Below, one piece after another: positions 38,722 to 50,901 of a stretch of 64,000 bases of DNA. The notes below the pieces were generated by a model that did not search any database, was not told the origin of the DNA, and was given only the letters and a program-made list of their open reading frames with translations. This DNA is from Klebsiella indica (GTDB lineage Bacteria > Pseudomonadota > Gammaproteobacteria > Enterobacterales > Enterobacteriaceae). Position 1 is the stretch's first letter, and every line of letters begins with the position of its first letter. The position numbers and the translations under genes were made by a program. The stretch covers positions 62,001 through 126,000 of the forward strand of contig NZ_VCHQ01000024.1 of the NCBI RefSeq assembly GCF_005860775.1, in the 5' to 3' direction.

Positions 38722-40638
38722 ATGGGTAAAATTATTGGTATCGACCTGGGTACGACCAACTCTTGTGTAGCGATTATGGATGGCACTACAGCTCGTGTGC
38801 TGGAGAACGCCGAAGGCGATCGCACCACGCCTTCTATCATTGCTTATACCCAGGATGGTGAAACTCTGGTAGGTCAGCCGGCTAAACGTCAGGCAGTGAC
38901 AAACCCGCAAAATACCCTGTTTGCGATTAAACGCCTGATTGGCCGCCGCTTCCAGGATGAAGAAGTCCAGCGCGACGTTTCCATCATGCCGTATAAAATT
39001 GTTGCTGCAGATAACGGCGACGCATGGCTTGATGTGAAAGGCACCAAAACGGCACCGCCGCAGATCTCTGCTGAAGTGCTGAAAAAAATGAAGAAAACTG
39101 CAGAAGATTACCTGGGTGAGCCGGTAACCGAAGCGGTTATCACCGTACCGGCTTACTTCAACGATGCTCAGCGTCAGGCAACGAAAGACGCCGGTCGTAT
39201 CGCTGGTCTGGAAGTCAAACGTATCATCAACGAACCGACCGCCGCCGCACTGGCTTATGGTCTCGATAAAGAAATCGGCAACCGTACTATCGCGGTATAT
39301 GACCTCGGTGGGGGGACTTTCGATATCTCTATTATCGAAATCGACGAAGTTGATGGCGAAAAAACCTTCGAAGTTCTGGCAACCAACGGCGATACTCACC
39401 TGGGTGGTGAAGACTTCGATACCCGTCTGATCAACTACCTGGTTGAAGAATTTAAGAAAGATCAGGGCATTGACCTGCGTAACGATCCGCTGGCGATGCA
39501 GCGCCTGAAAGAAGCGGCAGAAAAAGCGAAAATTGAGCTCTCTTCCGCACAGCAGACCGACGTCAACCTGCCGTACATCACTGCAGATGCCACCGGTCCG
39601 AAACACATGAACATTAAAGTGACTCGCGCGAAACTGGAAAGCCTGGTCGAAGACCTGGTGAACCGTTCTATCGAGCCGCTGAAAGTCGCGCTGCAGGATG
39701 CTGGCCTGTCCGTATCGGATATCAACGACGTTATCCTCGTGGGCGGTCAGACGCGTATGCCGATGGTGCAGAAAAAAGTGGCGGAGTTCTTTGGTAAAGA
39801 ACCGCGTAAAGACGTTAACCCGGACGAAGCTGTTGCTATCGGCGCAGCGGTGCAGGGCGGCGTACTGACCGGCGATGTGAAAGACGTTCTGCTGCTCGAC
39901 GTTACTCCGCTGTCTCTGGGTATCGAAACCATGGGCGGCGTAATGACCGCGCTGATCAGCAAAAACACCACTATCCCGACCAAGCACAGCCAGGTGTTCT
40001 CTACCGCTGAAGACAACCAGTCTGCGGTAACCATCCATGTGCTGCAGGGTGAGCGTAAACGCGCGTCTGATAACAAATCTCTGGGTCAGTTCAACCTGGA
40101 TGGCATCAACCCGGCACCGCGCGGTATGCCGCAGATCGAAGTCACCTTCGATATCGATGCTGACGGTATCCTGCACGTTTCCGCGAAAGACAAAAACAGC
40201 GGTAAAGAGCAGAAGATCACCATCAAGGCCTCTTCTGGTCTGAACGAGGACGAAATTCAGAAAATGGTTCGCGATGCTGAAGCGAACGCTGAATCTGACC
40301 GTAAGTTTGAAGAGCTGGTTCAGACCCGCAACCAGGGCGACCATCTGCTGCACAGCACCCGTAAGCAGGTTGAAGAAGCGGGCGATAAACTGCCGGCTGA
40401 TGATAAAACCGCAATCGAGTCTGCGCTGAGCGCGCTGGAAACGGCGCTGAAAGGTGAAGACAAAGCGGCTATCGAAGCGAAAATGCAGGAACTGGCGCAG
40501 GCTTCCCAGAAACTGATGGAAATCGCTCAGCAGCAGCATGCACAGCAGCAGGCTGGCGGCGCTGACGCTTCTGCAAACAACGCGAAAGATGACGATGTTG
40601 TCGATGCTGAGTTTGAAGAAGTAAAAGACAAAAAATAA
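38722..40638 (+). CDS. dnaK: Molecular chaperone DnaK (Hsp70)
   Basis: A 638-residue Hsp70 with an N-terminal ATPase domain ([34 protein letters not shown]), the interdomain linker DVLLLDVTP, a beta-sandwich substrate domain and a C-terminal helical lid with a flexible alanine/glutamine-rich tail ending EEVKDKK. With DnaJ and GrpE it folds proteins and controls sigma-32. Two sigma-32 promoters precede it. Confidence 0.99.
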   Translation: MGKIIGIDLGTTNSCVAIMDGTTARVLENAEGDRTTPSIIAYTQDGETLVGQPAKRQAVTNPQNTLFAIKRLIGRRFQDEEVQRDVSIMPYKIVAADNGDAWLDVKGTKTAPPQISAEVLKKMKKTAEDYLGEPVTEAVITVPAYFNDAQRQATKDAGRIAGLEVKRIINEPTAAALAYGLDKEIGNRTIAVYDLGGGTFDISIIEIDEVDGEKTFEVLATNGDTHLGGEDFDTRLINYLVEEFKKDQGIDLRNDPLAMQRLKEAAEKAKIELSSAQQTDVNLPYITADATGPKHMNIKVTRAKLESLVEDLVNRSIEPLKVALQDAGLSVSDINDVILVGGQTRMPMVQKKVAEFFGKEPRKDVNPDEAVAIGAAVQGGVLTGDVKDVLLLDVTPLSLGIETMGGVMTALISKNTTIPTKHSQVFSTAEDNQSAVTIHVLQGERKRASDNKSLGQFNLDGINPAPRGMPQIEVTFDIDADGILHVSAKDKNSGKEQKITIKASSGLNEDEIQKMVRDAEANAESDRKFEELVQTRNQGDHLLHSTRKQVEEAGDKLPADDKTAIESALSALETALKGEDKAAIEAKMQELAQASQKLMEIAQQQHAQQQAGGADASANNAKDDDVVDAEFEEVKDKK

Positions 40639-40663
40639 TCGCCCTTTGAACGGGTAAATACTG

Positions 40664-40696
40664 GCACGGGCGAAGAGGGTTCCTCTCCGCCCGTGC
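40664..40696 (+). terminator. Hairpin between dnaK and dnaJ
   Basis: GCACGGGCG / CGCCCGTGC with inner GAAGAGG / CCTCTCC pairing, no T-run. Probably lowers dnaJ relative to dnaK or protects the dnaK mRNA end. Confidence 0.65.
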
Positions 40697-40724
40697 ACGC
40701 ATGTTAAGGGGCTGAACAACACCA

Positions 40725-41855
40725 ATGGCAAAGCAAGATTATTACGAGATTTTGGGCGTTCCCAGAACCGCGGAAGAGCGTGAAATCAAAAAGGCGTATA
40801 AACGCCTGGCCATGAAGTATCACCCGGACCGCAATCAGGGCGATAAAGAGGCCGAAGCGAAATTTAAACAAATTAAAGAAGCGTATGAAATCCTGACTGA
40901 TGCTCAGAAGCGCGCTGCTTACGATCAATACGGTCATGCCGCCTTCGAACAAGGCGGCATGGGGGGCGGCGGTTTTGGCGGCGGTGCTGATTTCAGCGAT
41001 ATTTTCGGCGATGTTTTCGGTGATATTTTTGGCGGAGGTCGCGGCCGCCAGCGTGCGTCGCGCGGTGCCGATTTGCGCTATAACATGGATCTGACGCTGG
41101 AAGAAGCCGTTCGCGGAGTGACCAAAGAGATCCGTATTCCGACGCTGGAAGAGTGTGATGTCTGCCACGGTAGTGGCGCGAAAGCAGGCACTCAGCCGCA
41201 GACCTGCCCGACCTGTCATGGTTCCGGCCAGGTGCAGATGCGCCAGGGCTTCTTCGCCGTGCAGCAAACCTGTCCGCACTGTCAGGGCCGCGGTACGCTG
41301 ATTAAAGATCCGTGCAACAAATGTCATGGTCATGGTCGCGTAGAGAAGAGCAAAACGCTGTCGGTTAAGATCCCGGCAGGCGTCGATACCGGGGATCGTA
41401 TTCGCCTCGCCGGTGAAGGCGAAGCGGGTGAGCATGGCGCACCGGCTGGCGATCTGTACGTTCAGGTACAGGTTAAGCAGCACGCAATTTTTGAGCGTGA
41501 AGGCAATAACCTGTATTGCGAAGTTCCGATCAACTTTACCATGGCTGCGCTTGGCGGTGAGATTGAGGTCCCGACGCTGGATGGCCGGGTGAACCTGAAG
41601 GTGCCCGGCGAAACGCAGACCGGTAAGCTGTTCCGCATGCGTGGTAAAGGCGTAAAATCTGTGCGTGGCGGCGCGCAGGGCGATCTGCTGTGTCGCGTAG
41701 TGGTCGAAACGCCGGTGGGGCTTAATGACAAACAAAAGCAATTGCTGAAAGAGCTTCAGGAGAGCTTTGGTGGGCCCACGGGTGAGAAGAATAGCCCGCG
41801 CTCGAAAAGTTTTTTTGATGGCGTGAAGAAATTTTTCGATGATTTAACCAGCTGA
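40725..41855 (+). CDS. dnaJ: Co-chaperone DnaJ (Hsp40)
   Basis: A 376-residue type I J-protein. The J-domain has YHPDRN, followed by the G/F-rich stretch [20 protein letters not shown], four zinc-binding CxxCxGxG repeats beginning CDVCHGSG, and the C-terminal substrate-binding domains. It stimulates DnaK ATPase. It follows dnaK by 86 bp in the same operon. Confidence 0.98.
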   Translation: MAKQDYYEILGVPRTAEEREIKKAYKRLAMKYHPDRNQGDKEAEAKFKQIKEAYEILTDAQKRAAYDQYGHAAFEQGGMGGGGFGGGADFSDIFGDVFGDIFGGGRGRQRASRGADLRYNMDLTLEEAVRGVTKEIRIPTLEECDVCHGSGAKAGTQPQTCPTCHGSGQVQMRQGFFAVQQTCPHCQGRGTLIKDPCNKCHGHGRVEKSKTLSVKIPAGVDTGDRIRLAGEGEAGEHGAPAGDLYVQVQVKQHAIFEREGNNLYCEVPINFTMAALGGEIEVPTLDGRVNLKVPGETQTGKLFRMRGKGVKSVRGGAQGDLLCRVVVETPVGLNDKQKQLLKELQESFGGPTGEKNSPRSKSFFDGVKKFFDDLTS

Positions 41856-41881
41856 TCTTTTTTGATTGCCTGTTGCATCTC

Positions 41882-41915
41882 AAGCCTGGGTTTTGTTACT
41901 CAGGCTTTTTCTCTT
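41882..41915 (+). terminator. Terminator of dnaKJ
   Basis: AAGCCTG / CAGGCTT arms with a GGGTTTTGTTACT loop and a TTTTTCTCTTTT run. Confidence 0.85.
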
Positions 41916-42137
41916 TTAGCCGCTACACTACCTGAATTAACGATTATCCACCATCTCGCCTCGCCCCTGAATTATTGAGAGCGGTTTACGCTTATTCTTC
42001 CTCTGACAAACGCTATGTCGTCTTACTTGTTAATTCGGAAAAACCGTCTATAAAGGCAATTTAAAACTGGTTTTTTCGATGTATTTGCGTCTGTATGATT
42101 CTTTTATCGAGTTGTTTACCGATAAGGTGAGGTAAAA

Positions 42138-43313
42138 GTGAAACATCTGCAGCGTTTTTTCCATAGCGATGCATCCGGAGGCATTATCTTAATTTTTGCC
42201 GCCGTAATGGCGATGTTATTCGCCAATACTGGCTTGACCAGCGATCTGTATCGTTCTTTTCTGGAAACGCCCGTTCAACTGCGCGTAGGGGCGTTAGAAA
42301 TCAACAAAAATATGCTGTTGTGGATTAACGATGCGCTGATGGCGATATTTTTCCTGCTGATAGGCCTGGAAGTGAAGCGCGAGATGAATCAGGGGGCGCT
42401 GGCCAGCCGTCGCCAGGCCGTGTTTCCGCTCGTCGCGGCGTTGGGCGGAATGGTGGTTCCGGCACTGGTTTATCTGGCGTTTAACGGCCGGGATCCGATT
42501 GCCAGAGAAGGGTGGGCGATTCCGGCTGCGACCGATATCGCCTTCGCGTTGGGCGTACTGGCGCTGCTGGGGAATCGGGTTCCCGCTGCGCTGAAGATTT
42601 TTCTGATGGCGCTGGCCATCATTGACGATCTGGGTGCCATTATTATTATTGCGTTGTTCTATACGCACGACCTTTCCGTCATGTCATTGATTGTTGCGGC
42701 TGGATCTATCACGGTACTGGCGGCATTAAATCTGAGCGGCGTACGACGCACCGGCATCTATATTCTGGTCGGCGCCATACTCTGGACCGCGGTTCTGAAA
42801 TCGGGCGTTCACGCAACGCTGGCCGGCGTCATTGTCGGCTTTATGATCCCGCTAAAAGAGCAGAAAGGTAAATCGCCGGCGAAGCAGCTTGAGCACGTAC
42901 TGCATCCGTGGGTGGCATTCCTGATCCTGCCGCTGTTCGCCTTTGCTAATGCGGGCGTTTCTTTGCAGGGGATCACGGTAGAAGGGCTGACCTCGCTGCT
43001 GCCATTGGGTATTATTGCCGGGTTGTTTATCGGTAAACCATTGGGAATTAGCCTGTTCTGCTGGCTGGCGCTAAAGCTGAAATGGGCCTCGTTGCCTGAA
43101 GGGACGAGCTGTAAGCAAATTATGGCGGTTGGCATTCTATGTGGGATTGGTTTCACCATGTCGATTTTTATTGCCTCCCTGGCTTTCAGCAGCGTTGATC
43201 CCGCATTGAACAACTGGGCCAGGCTTGGCATCCTTATTGGATCGATATTATCGGCAGTGACGGGATACATCATACTGCGTAAGCGCGTAGCGGATTCGGG
43301 CTACGCGGCTTAA
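42138..43313 (+). CDS. nhaA: Na+/H+ antiporter NhaA
   Basis: A 391-residue antiporter with twelve membrane segments. The paired catalytic aspartates are in [13 protein letters not shown], and [17 protein letters not shown] is the family signature. It exports sodium in exchange for protons, important at high sodium or alkaline pH. Start is GTG at 42138. It is followed by its activator nhaR, 52 bp downstream. The 280 bp between dnaJ and nhaA hold no hok/sok genes or fimbrial cluster. Confidence 0.97.
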   Translation: MKHLQRFFHSDASGGIILIFAAVMAMLFANTGLTSDLYRSFLETPVQLRVGALEINKNMLLWINDALMAIFFLLIGLEVKREMNQGALASRRQAVFPLVAALGGMVVPALVYLAFNGRDPIAREGWAIPAATDIAFALGVLALLGNRVPAALKIFLMALAIIDDLGAIIIIALFYTHDLSVMSLIVAAGSITVLAALNLSGVRRTGIYILVGAILWTAVLKSGVHATLAGVIVGFMIPLKEQKGKSPAKQLEHVLHPWVAFLILPLFAFANAGVSLQGITVEGLTSLLPLGIIAGLFIGKPLGISLFCWLALKLKWASLPEGTSCKQIMAVGILCGIGFTMSIFIASLAFSSVDPALNNWARLGILIGSILSAVTGYIILRKRVADSGYAA

Positions 43314-43365
43314 CATTTCACGGAAAGCCGCTACGGTTCTCCTCGACATAATCAGGGAGAGAAGC

Positions 43366-44265
43366 ATGTCACATATCAATTACAACCATCTGTACTATTT
43401 CTGGCATGTCTATAAAGAAGGCTCAGTGGTTGGTGCTGCGGAGGCATTGTTCCTGACGCCGCAAACCATTACCGGACAGATCAAAGCGCTGGAAGAGCGT
43501 CTGCAGGGGAAGTTGTTCAAGCGTAAAGGACGAGGGCTTGAGCCCAGTGAACTGGGGGAACTGGTCTTCCGCTACGCCGATCGTATGTTTACCCTGAGCC
43601 AGGAAATGCTGGATATCGTTAATTATCGTAAAGAGTCGAATCTGTTGTTTGATGTCGGTGTGGCTGACGCACTGTCAAAAAGGCTGGTCAGCGGTGTACT
43701 TGATGCCGCCGTCGTCGATAACGAACAGATCCATTTACGCTGTTTTGAGTCAACTCACGAAATGCTGCTGGAGCAGTTGAGCCAGCATAAGCTCGATATG
43801 ATCATCTCCGATTGCCCCATTGACTCCACCCAGCAGGAAGGCTTGTTTTCAGTGAAAATCGGCGAATGCAGCGTCAGTTTCTGGTGCATGAATCCTCCGC
43901 CGGAAAAGCCGTTCCCGGCCTGCCTGGAAGAGCGTCGTTTGTTGATTCCGGGGCGTTGTTCCATGCTGGGGCGTAAGCTGCTCAACTGGTTTAACTCGCA
44001 GGGATTGCAGGTGGAAATTCTGGGGGAATTCGACGATGCGGCGTTGATGAAAGCCTTCGGGGCGCTGCATAACGCGATATTCGTCGCGCCAACGCTGTAT
44101 TCACATGATTTCTATAGCGATGAGTCGATCGTCGAGATCGGGCGTATGGATAATGTGATGGAAGAGTATCACGCTATTTTTGCCGAGCGCATGATCCAGC
44201 ATCCGGCAGTGCAGCGTATTTGTCACCGCGACTATTCAGCGCTTTTCACCTCTTCCCGGAGATAG
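43366..44265 (+). CDS. nhaR: Transcriptional activator NhaR (LysR family)
   Basis: A 299-residue LysR-type regulator. The N-terminal helix-turn-helix is within [28 protein letters not shown]. It activates nhaA in response to sodium in Escherichia. AGGGAGAGAAGC precedes the ATG. The gene is closed by a bidirectional terminator shared with rpsT. Confidence 0.97.
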   Translation: MSHINYNHLYYFWHVYKEGSVVGAAEALFLTPQTITGQIKALEERLQGKLFKRKGRGLEPSELGELVFRYADRMFTLSQEMLDIVNYRKESNLLFDVGVADALSKRLVSGVLDAAVVDNEQIHLRCFESTHEMLLEQLSQHKLDMIISDCPIDSTQQEGLFSVKIGECSVSFWCMNPPPEKPFPACLEERRLLIPGRCSMLGRKLLNWFNSQGLQVEILGEFDDAALMKAFGALHNAIFVAPTLYSHDFYSDESIVEIGRMDNVMEEYHAIFAERMIQHPAVQRICHRDYSALFTSSRR

Positions 44266-44381
44266 GCCAGAACAGTTTCCTGCTACGTGGAAAATGCCGC
44301 AGCCAGTCCATGCTGAAGTATGAACCGGCTGCGATAACCAGAACGCGAGTATTGACGTTTGACGTGATAAACGACAGACAT

Positions 44382-44411
44382 AAAAAAACCCGCTTTCGCG
44401 GGCTTTTTTAC
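44382..44411. terminator. Bidirectional terminator between nhaR and rpsT
   Basis: AAAAAACCCGC / GCGGGCTTTTTT around a TTTC loop, with T-runs on both sides. Confidence 0.92.
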
Positions 44412-44432
44412 AAAGCGACAACCAACAGACGA

Positions 44433-45026
<594 letters not shown>

Positions 45027-45965
45027 ATGAAGCTGATACGCGGCATACATAATCTCAGTCAGGCCCCGCGCGGGTGTGTGCTGACCATTGGAAATTTTGA
45101 CGGCGTGCATCGCGGGCACCAGGCGTTACTGCAGCGTTTGCGTGCGGAAGGTCGTCAGCGTGGCTTACCGGTGGCAGTGATGATTTTTGAGCCGCAGCCG
45201 CTGGAGCTTTTTGCCGCCGATAAAGCGCCCGCACGTTTAACGCGTCTGCGTGAAAAGCTTAACTATCTGGCTGAAAGCGGCGTCGATTACGTACTGTGCG
45301 TGCGCTTTGATCGGCGCTTTGCGTCGTTGACCGCCCAGGATTTTATTAGCGAACTGCTGGTCCGCAGATTAGGCGTTCAGTTCCTCGTCGTGGGGGATGA
45401 TTTCCGCTTTGGCGTTAGCCGCCAGGGGGATTTCTTATTATTACAAAAAGCCGGCGTGGAATACGGCTTTGATGTCACCAGTACCCACTCATTTTGCGAG
45501 GGCGGGGTGCGTATTAGCAGTACGGCGGTACGCCAGGCGCTGTCGGATGACGATCTGGCGCTGGCCGAGACTTTGCTGGGGCATCCGTTTACTATCTCCG
45601 GTCGCGTTGTCCACGGCGATGAGCTGGGGCGCACCATTGGTTTCCCGACGGCGAATTTACCGCTGCGTCGTCAGGTCTCCCCGGTACAAGGGGTTTATGC
45701 GGTGGAAGTGATGGGGCTGGGAGAGCATCCCTTGCCTGGCGTCGCCAATATCGGCACCCGTCCGACAGTGGCAGGCGTACGCCAGCAGTTAGAAGTGCAT
45801 CTGCTGGATGTTGTAATGGACCTCTATGGTCGTCATATAGATGTAATACTGCGTAAAAAGATACGTAATGAGCAGCGATTTGCGTCGCTTGATGAACTAA
45901 AGGCGCAAATTGCCTGCGATGAGTTAACGGCCCGCGAGTTCTTTGGGCTAACCGGGCAGGCCTGA
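45027..45965 (+). CDS. ribF: Bifunctional riboflavin kinase / FAD synthetase
   Basis: A 312-residue enzyme converting riboflavin to FMN and then FAD. The N-terminal adenylyltransferase shows TIGNFDGVHRGHQALL and RISSTAVRQAL; the C-terminal kinase has GRTIGFPTANLPL and GVANIGTRPTV. I chose the ATG at 45027, giving MKLIRGIHNLSQAP as in relatives. It begins the ribF-ileS-lspA-fkpB-ispH series. Confidence 0.97.
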   Translation: MKLIRGIHNLSQAPRGCVLTIGNFDGVHRGHQALLQRLRAEGRQRGLPVAVMIFEPQPLELFAADKAPARLTRLREKLNYLAESGVDYVLCVRFDRRFASLTAQDFISELLVRRLGVQFLVVGDDFRFGVSRQGDFLLLQKAGVEYGFDVTSTHSFCEGGVRISSTAVRQALSDDDLALAETLLGHPFTISGRVVHGDELGRTIGFPTANLPLRRQVSPVQGVYAVEVMGLGEHPLPGVANIGTRPTVAGVRQQLEVHLLDVVMDLYGRHIDVILRKKIRNEQRFASLDELKAQIACDELTAREFFGLTGQA

Positions 45966-46010
45966 CCCTGACGGTGTTTATCAAACCGAAATAACGGAAC
46001 CGAGAATCTG

Positions 46011-48827
46011 ATGAGTGACTATAAATCGACCCTGAATTTGCCGGAAACAGGGTTCCCGATGCGCGGCGACCTCGCCAGGCGTGAACCGGGAATGCTGGCG
46101 CGTTGGACCGATGATGACCTGTACGGCATCATCCGTGCAGCCAAAAAAGGCAAAAAAACCTTCATTCTGCATGATGGCCCTCCTTATGCGAATGGCAGCA
46201 TTCATATTGGTCACTCGGTTAATAAAATTCTGAAAGACATTATCGTTAAGTCCAAAGGGCTGGCGGGCTATGACTCTCCGTATGTGCCGGGCTGGGATTG
46301 CCACGGTCTGCCGATTGAGCTGAAAGTGGAGCAGGAGTACGGTAAGCCGGGGGAAAAATTCACCGCGGCTGAATTCCGCGCTAAATGCCGCGAATATGCG
46401 GCTACCCAGGTCGACGGCCAGCGTAAAGACTTTATCCGTCTGGGTGTGCTCGGCGACTGGTCGCATCCGTACTTGACCATGGACTTCAAAACTGAAGCCA
46501 ACATCATCCGCGCGCTGGCTAAAATCATCGGCAACGGCCACCTGCATAAAGGCGCTAAACCAGTACACTGGTGTGCAGACTGCCGCTCCGCGCTGGCGGA
46601 AGCGGAAGTGGAGTATTATGACAAAACGTCTCCGTCCATCGATGTGGCATTCCACGCGGTGGATAAAGCGGCGGCGCTGGCCAAATTTGGCGTGGCCGAT
46701 GTGAATGGCCCGGTTTCTCTGGTTATCTGGACCACCACCCCATGGACGCTGCCAGCCAACCGCGCAATCTCTTTGTCACCAGAGTTTGATTATGCGCTGG
46801 TGCAGGTTGAGGGGCAGGCGCTGATCGTCGCTAAAGACCTGGTCGACAGCGTGATGAAGCGCGCCGGCATCGCTGACTACACCATTCTGGCGGTGGCTAA
46901 CGGCGGCGAACTGGAGATGTTACGCTTTAAGCATCCGTTCCTCGATTTTGACGTACCGGCGATCCTTGGCGATCACGTCACGCTGGATGCGGGTACCGGG
47001 GCGGTGCATACCGCGCCAGGCCACGGTCCGGACGACTATGTCATTGGGCAAAAATATGGGCTGGAAGTCGCTAACCCGGTTGGCCCGGACGGCGCTTATC
47101 TGCCGGGAACTTATCCGACTCTGGACGGCGTCAACGTCTTTAAAGCCAACGACATCGTCGTAGCGCTGTTGCGGGAAAAAGGCGCGCTGCTGCACGTAGA
47201 AAAGCTACAGCATAGCTATCCGTGCTGCTGGCGTCACAAAACGCCAATCATCTTCCGCGCCACGCCGCAGTGGTTTGTCAGCATGGATCAGAAAGGTCTG
47301 CGCGCGCAGTCGCTGAAAGAGATCAAAGGTGTCCAGTGGATCCCGGACTGGGGGCAGGCGCGTATCGAATCGATGGTCGCCAATCGTCCCGACTGGTGTA
47401 TCTCCCGTCAGCGCACCTGGGGTGTCCCGATGTCGCTGTTCGTGCATAAAGAGACGCAAGAATTGCATCCGCGTACGCTGGAGCTGATGGAAGAAGTGGC
47501 TAAACGCGTGGAAGTCGATGGCATTCAGGCGTGGTGGGATCTCGACTCCCGCGACATCCTCGGCGCCGATGCTGATAACTACGAAAAGGTGCCGGATACC
47601 CTCGACGTGTGGTTTGACTCCGGGTCGACTCACTCCTCCGTCGTTGACGTGCGTCCTGAATTTGCCGGTCATGCCGCCGATATGTATCTGGAAGGTTCCG
47701 ACCAGCATCGCGGCTGGTTTATGTCCTCGCTGATGATCTCCACCGCGATGAAAGGCAAAGCGCCGTACCGTCAGGTACTGACCCACGGCTTTACCGTCGA
47801 TGGCCAGGGCCGCAAGATGTCCAAATCCATCGGTAACACCGTTTCTCCGCAGGATGTAATGAACAAACTGGGGGCCGATATTCTGCGTCTGTGGGTGGCT
47901 TCTACCGACTATACCGGTGAAATGGCGGTTTCTGACGAGATCCTCAAACGTGCCGCCGACAGCTATCGCCGTATCCGTAATACCGCGCGCTTCTTGCTGG
48001 CGAACCTGAATGGTTTCGATCCGGCAAAAGACATGATGAAACCGGAAGAGATGGTGGTGCTGGACCGCTGGGCGGTTGGCTGTGCGCAAGCGGCGCAGGA
48101 TGATATCGTCAAATCCTATGAGTCTTATGATTTCCACGAAGTAGTGCAGCGCCTGATGCGCTTCTGCTCTGTCGAAATGGGGTCATTCTGGCTTGATATC
48201 ATCAAAGACCGCCAGTACACCACCAAAGCGGACAGCGTCGCGCGCCGTAGCTGCCAGACTGCGTTGTACCATATTGCCGAGGCGCTGGTGCGCTGGATGG
48301 CGCCAATTATGTCCTTCACCGCCGACGAAATCTGGGGTTATCTGCCGGGCGAGCGTGAAAAATATGTCTTTACCGGTGAATGGTACACCGGTCTGTTCGG
48401 CCTGACTGCCGACGAAGCAATGAATGACGCTTTCTGGGACGCGCTGCTGAAAGTGCGCGGCGAAGTCAATAAGGTAATCGAACAGGCGCGTGCGGATAAG
48501 CAGGTGGGCGGCTCTCTGGAAGCGGCGGTCACGCTGTATGCCGATGCCGATCTTGCGGCGAAGCTGAACGCGCTGGGCGATGAATTGCGATTTGTCCTGT
48601 TGACCTCCGGGGCGAAAGTTGTCGATTATGCGCAGGCTCCGGCTGACGCCTGGCAGAGTGAACTGCTGAAGGGGTTGAAAGTTGTGCTGAGCAAAGCCGA
48701 AGGTGACAAATGCCCGCGTTGCTGGCATTACACCACGGATATCGGCAAGGTGGCGGAACACGCGGATATCTGCGGACGCTGTGTCAGCAACATCGCCGGT
48801 GACGGTGAAAAACGTAAATTTGCCTGA
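46011..48827 (+). CDS. ileS: Isoleucyl-tRNA synthetase
   Basis: A 938-residue class I synthetase. The HIGH motif is in [11 protein letters not shown], the KMSKS motif in [11 protein letters not shown], the editing (CP1) domain lies between with [12 protein letters not shown], and the C-terminal zinc site is CPRCWHYT...CGRCVSN. It charges tRNA-Ile and edits valine. The stop shares one base with the lspA start (TGATG). Confidence 0.99.
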   Translation: MSDYKSTLNLPETGFPMRGDLARREPGMLARWTDDDLYGIIRAAKKGKKTFILHDGPPYANGSIHIGHSVNKILKDIIVKSKGLAGYDSPYVPGWDCHGLPIELKVEQEYGKPGEKFTAAEFRAKCREYAATQVDGQRKDFIRLGVLGDWSHPYLTMDFKTEANIIRALAKIIGNGHLHKGAKPVHWCADCRSALAEAEVEYYDKTSPSIDVAFHAVDKAAALAKFGVADVNGPVSLVIWTTTPWTLPANRAISLSPEFDYALVQVEGQALIVAKDLVDSVMKRAGIADYTILAVANGGELEMLRFKHPFLDFDVPAILGDHVTLDAGTGAVHTAPGHGPDDYVIGQKYGLEVANPVGPDGAYLPGTYPTLDGVNVFKANDIVVALLREKGALLHVEKLQHSYPCCWRHKTPIIFRATPQWFVSMDQKGLRAQSLKEIKGVQWIPDWGQARIESMVANRPDWCISRQRTWGVPMSLFVHKETQELHPRTLELMEEVAKRVEVDGIQAWWDLDSRDILGADADNYEKVPDTLDVWFDSGSTHSSVVDVRPEFAGHAADMYLEGSDQHRGWFMSSLMISTAMKGKAPYRQVLTHGFTVDGQGRKMSKSIGNTVSPQDVMNKLGADILRLWVASTDYTGEMAVSDEILKRAADSYRRIRNTARFLLANLNGFDPAKDMMKPEEMVVLDRWAVGCAQAAQDDIVKSYESYDFHEVVQRLMRFCSVEMGSFWLDIIKDRQYTTKADSVARRSCQTALYHIAEALVRWMAPIMSFTADEIWGYLPGEREKYVFTGEWYTGLFGLTADEAMNDAFWDALLKVRGEVNKVIEQARADKQVGGSLEAAVTLYADADLAAKLNALGDELRFVLLTSGAKVVDYAQAPADAWQSELLKGLKVVLSKAEGDKCPRCWHYTTDIGKVAEHADICGRCVSNIAGDGEKRKFA

Positions 48828-49315
48828 TGAGTAAACCGATTGGTTCAACGGGGCTACGCTGGTTGTGGATCGTCGTAGCCGTGCTGATTATCGATTTAGG
48901 CAGTAAATACCTGATCCTCCAGAATTTTGCACTGGGGGATACGGTCTCGCTGTTTCCATCGCTTAATCTGCATTATGCGCGTAACTATGGCGCGGCTTTT
49001 AGCTTCCTTGCCGACAGCGGCGGCTGGCAGCGCTGGTTCTTTGCTGGTATCGCTATCGGTATCTGCGTGATCCTCGCGGTGCTGATGTATCGCGCTAAGG
49101 CGACGCAAAAGCTGAATAACATTGCCTATGCGCTGATTATTGGCGGTGCATTGGGTAATTTATTCGACAGGCTCTGGCACGGCTTTGTCGTCGATATGAT
49201 CGATTTCTACGTCGGGGAGTGGCATTTTGCCACCTTCAATCTTGCCGATACCGCCATTTGCATCGGCGCGGCGCTGATTGTGCTGGAAGGGTTCCTGCCG
49301 AAAAAGCAGGCGTAA
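48827..49315 (+). CDS. lspA: Lipoprotein signal peptidase (SPase II)
   Basis: A 162-residue inner-membrane aspartic protease that removes signal peptides of prolipoproteins. Four membrane segments are visible, with the catalytic aspartates in GNLFDRL and FNLADTAI. Translationally coupled to ileS through TGATG. Confidence 0.97.
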   Translation: MSKPIGSTGLRWLWIVVAVLIIDLGSKYLILQNFALGDTVSLFPSLNLHYARNYGAAFSFLADSGGWQRWFFAGIAIGICVILAVLMYRAKATQKLNNIAYALIIGGALGNLFDRLWHGFVVDMIDFYVGEWHFATFNLADTAICIGAALIVLEGFLPKKQA

Positions 49316-49320
49316 TAAAA

Positions 49321-49354
49321 TGCCGGATGGCGGCGAAATGCCTTATCCGGCCGA
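49321..49354 (+). repeat. REP between lspA and fkpB
   Basis: TGCCGGATGGCGGCGAAATG...CTTATCCGGCCGAC, a single REP inside the ileS-lspA-fkpB-ispH transcription unit. Confidence 0.88.
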
Positions 49355-49433
49355 CAAAATAGCGCGATCTTTGTTTGTCCGGTAACGTTAGCGCTACCGG
49401 GCAAACAGGCGGTAAAACAAGTGAGCAACCTGC

Positions 49434-49883
49434 ATGTCTAAATCAGTACAGAGCAACAGTGCGGTGCTGGTGCACTTCACCTTAAAACTCGACGATGGCT
49501 CCACCGCAGAGTCAACCCGTAATAATGGTAAACCCGCGCTCTTCCGCCTGGGCGATACTTCGCTTTCTGAAGGTCTTGAGCAACACTTGCTGGGGCTGAA
49601 AGAGGGGGATAAAACCACCTTTTCGCTGGAGCCGGATGCGGCGTTTGGCGTACCGAGCCCGGATTTGATTCAATATTTCTCCCGCCGGGAATTTATCGAC
49701 GCGGGTGAACCTGAGACTGGCGCGATTATGCTCTTTACCGCAATGGATGGCAGCGAAATGCCTGGAGTGATCCGTGAAGTGAACGGTGATTCGATCACCG
49801 TGGATTTCAACCATCCGCTGGCCGGGCGTACCGTTCATTTTGATGTTGAAGTGCTGGAGATCGATCCGGCGCTGGAGGAGTAA
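49434..49883 (+). CDS. fkpB: FKBP-type peptidyl-prolyl isomerase (SlpA type)
   Basis: A 149-residue FKBP with an inserted-in-flap (IF) domain between [12 protein letters not shown] and the C-terminal [18 protein letters not shown]. SlpA-type proteins have weak isomerase but good chaperone activity. One base separates its stop from the ispH ATG. Confidence 0.96.
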   Translation: MSKSVQSNSAVLVHFTLKLDDGSTAESTRNNGKPALFRLGDTSLSEGLEQHLLGLKEGDKTTFSLEPDAAFGVPSPDLIQYFSRREFIDAGEPETGAIMLFTAMDGSEMPGVIREVNGDSITVDFNHPLAGRTVHFDVEVLEIDPALEE

Positions 49884-49884
49884 A

Positions 49885-50835
49885 ATGCAGATTCTGTTGG
49901 CTAACCCGCGCGGATTTTGCGCAGGCGTTGACCGCGCTATCAGCATTGTCGAAAACGCGCTGACGCTTTACGGTGCGCCGATCTATGTGCGTCATGAAGT
50001 CGTCCACAACCGCTATGTGGTGGATAGTCTGCGTCAACGCGGCGCTGTTTTTATCGAGCAGATTAGCGAAGTACCGGACGGCGCAATCCTGATTTTTTCC
50101 GCCCACGGCGTCTCTCAGGCCGTGCGCAATGAGGCGAAAAACCGCGATCTGACGGTTTTTGACGCCACCTGCCCGCTGGTGACCAAAGTGCATATGGAGG
50201 TCGCCCGCGCCAGCCGCCGCGGTGAAGAGTCGATTCTGATTGGCCACGCCGGTCACCCGGAGGTCGAAGGCACCATGGGTCAGTACAGTAACCCGAAAGG
50301 GGGGATGTATCTGGTGGAATCACCGGATGATGTCTGGACGCTGGATGTGAAAAACGACGCGAAGCTGTCGTTTATGACCCAGACAACGCTCTCCGTTGAT
50401 GATACTTCTGACGTGATTGACGCCCTGCGCGAACGCTTCCCGAAAATCGTCGGACCGCGTAAAGATGATATCTGTTATGCGACCACTAACCGTCAGGAAG
50501 CGGTCCGCGCGCTGGCTGAACAGGCCGACGTGGTGCTGGTCGTAGGGTCGAAAAACTCCTCTAACTCCAACCGTCTGGCCGAGCTGGCTCAGAGAATGGG
50601 TAAAGCGGCGTATCTGATTGATGATGCGGCCGATATTCAGGAGGCGTGGGTGAAAGAGGCGCAATGCGTGGGCGTAACCGCGGGCGCATCGGCGCCGGAT
50701 ATTCTGGTGCAGAACGTCATTTCGCGTTTGCAGGAACTGGGCGGCGGCGAAGCCGTGCCGCTGGAAGGCCGCGAAGAGAACATTGTTTTCGAAGTGCCGA
50801 AAGAGCTGCGGGTCGATGTCCGTGAAGTCGAATAG
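49885..50835 (+). CDS. ispH: 4-hydroxy-3-methylbut-2-enyl diphosphate reductase
   Basis: A 316-residue iron-sulfur enzyme that makes IPP and DMAPP in the last step of the MEP isoprenoid pathway. The three cluster cysteines are in [10 protein letters not shown] (12), FDATCPLV (about 96) and [11 protein letters not shown] (about 197). I chose the ATG at 49885; a longer open frame overlaps fkpB and is not protein-like. A terminator follows. Confidence 0.98.
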   Translation: MQILLANPRGFCAGVDRAISIVENALTLYGAPIYVRHEVVHNRYVVDSLRQRGAVFIEQISEVPDGAILIFSAHGVSQAVRNEAKNRDLTVFDATCPLVTKVHMEVARASRRGEESILIGHAGHPEVEGTMGQYSNPKGGMYLVESPDDVWTLDVKNDAKLSFMTQTTLSVDDTSDVIDALRERFPKIVGPRKDDICYATTNRQEAVRALAEQADVVLVVGSKNSSNSNRLAELAQRMGKAAYLIDDAADIQEAWVKEAQCVGVTAGASAPDILVQNVISRLQELGGGEAVPLEGREENIVFEVPKELRVDVREVE

Positions 50836-50861
50836 ATTCTTTTTCGCCATAGTATGAGAAG

Positions 50862-50890
50862 ATGCCAGACTGAATGTCTGGCATTTTTTT
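50862..50890 (+). terminator. Terminator after ispH
   Basis: ATGCCAGA / TCTGGCAT followed by seven Ts. The rihC start is only 12 bp beyond it, so rihC translation from read-through, or its own promoter, is needed. Confidence 0.9.
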
Positions 50891-50901
50891 ATGGAGAAAC
50901 G

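Noticed and set aside
38680-40731. A 683-codon open frame on the minus strand opposite dnaK
   Set aside because: Long antisense frames arise from the codon bias of highly expressed genes. The translation is low-complexity in Phe, Gln, Arg and Val and matches no family, while dnaK is intact on the other strand.
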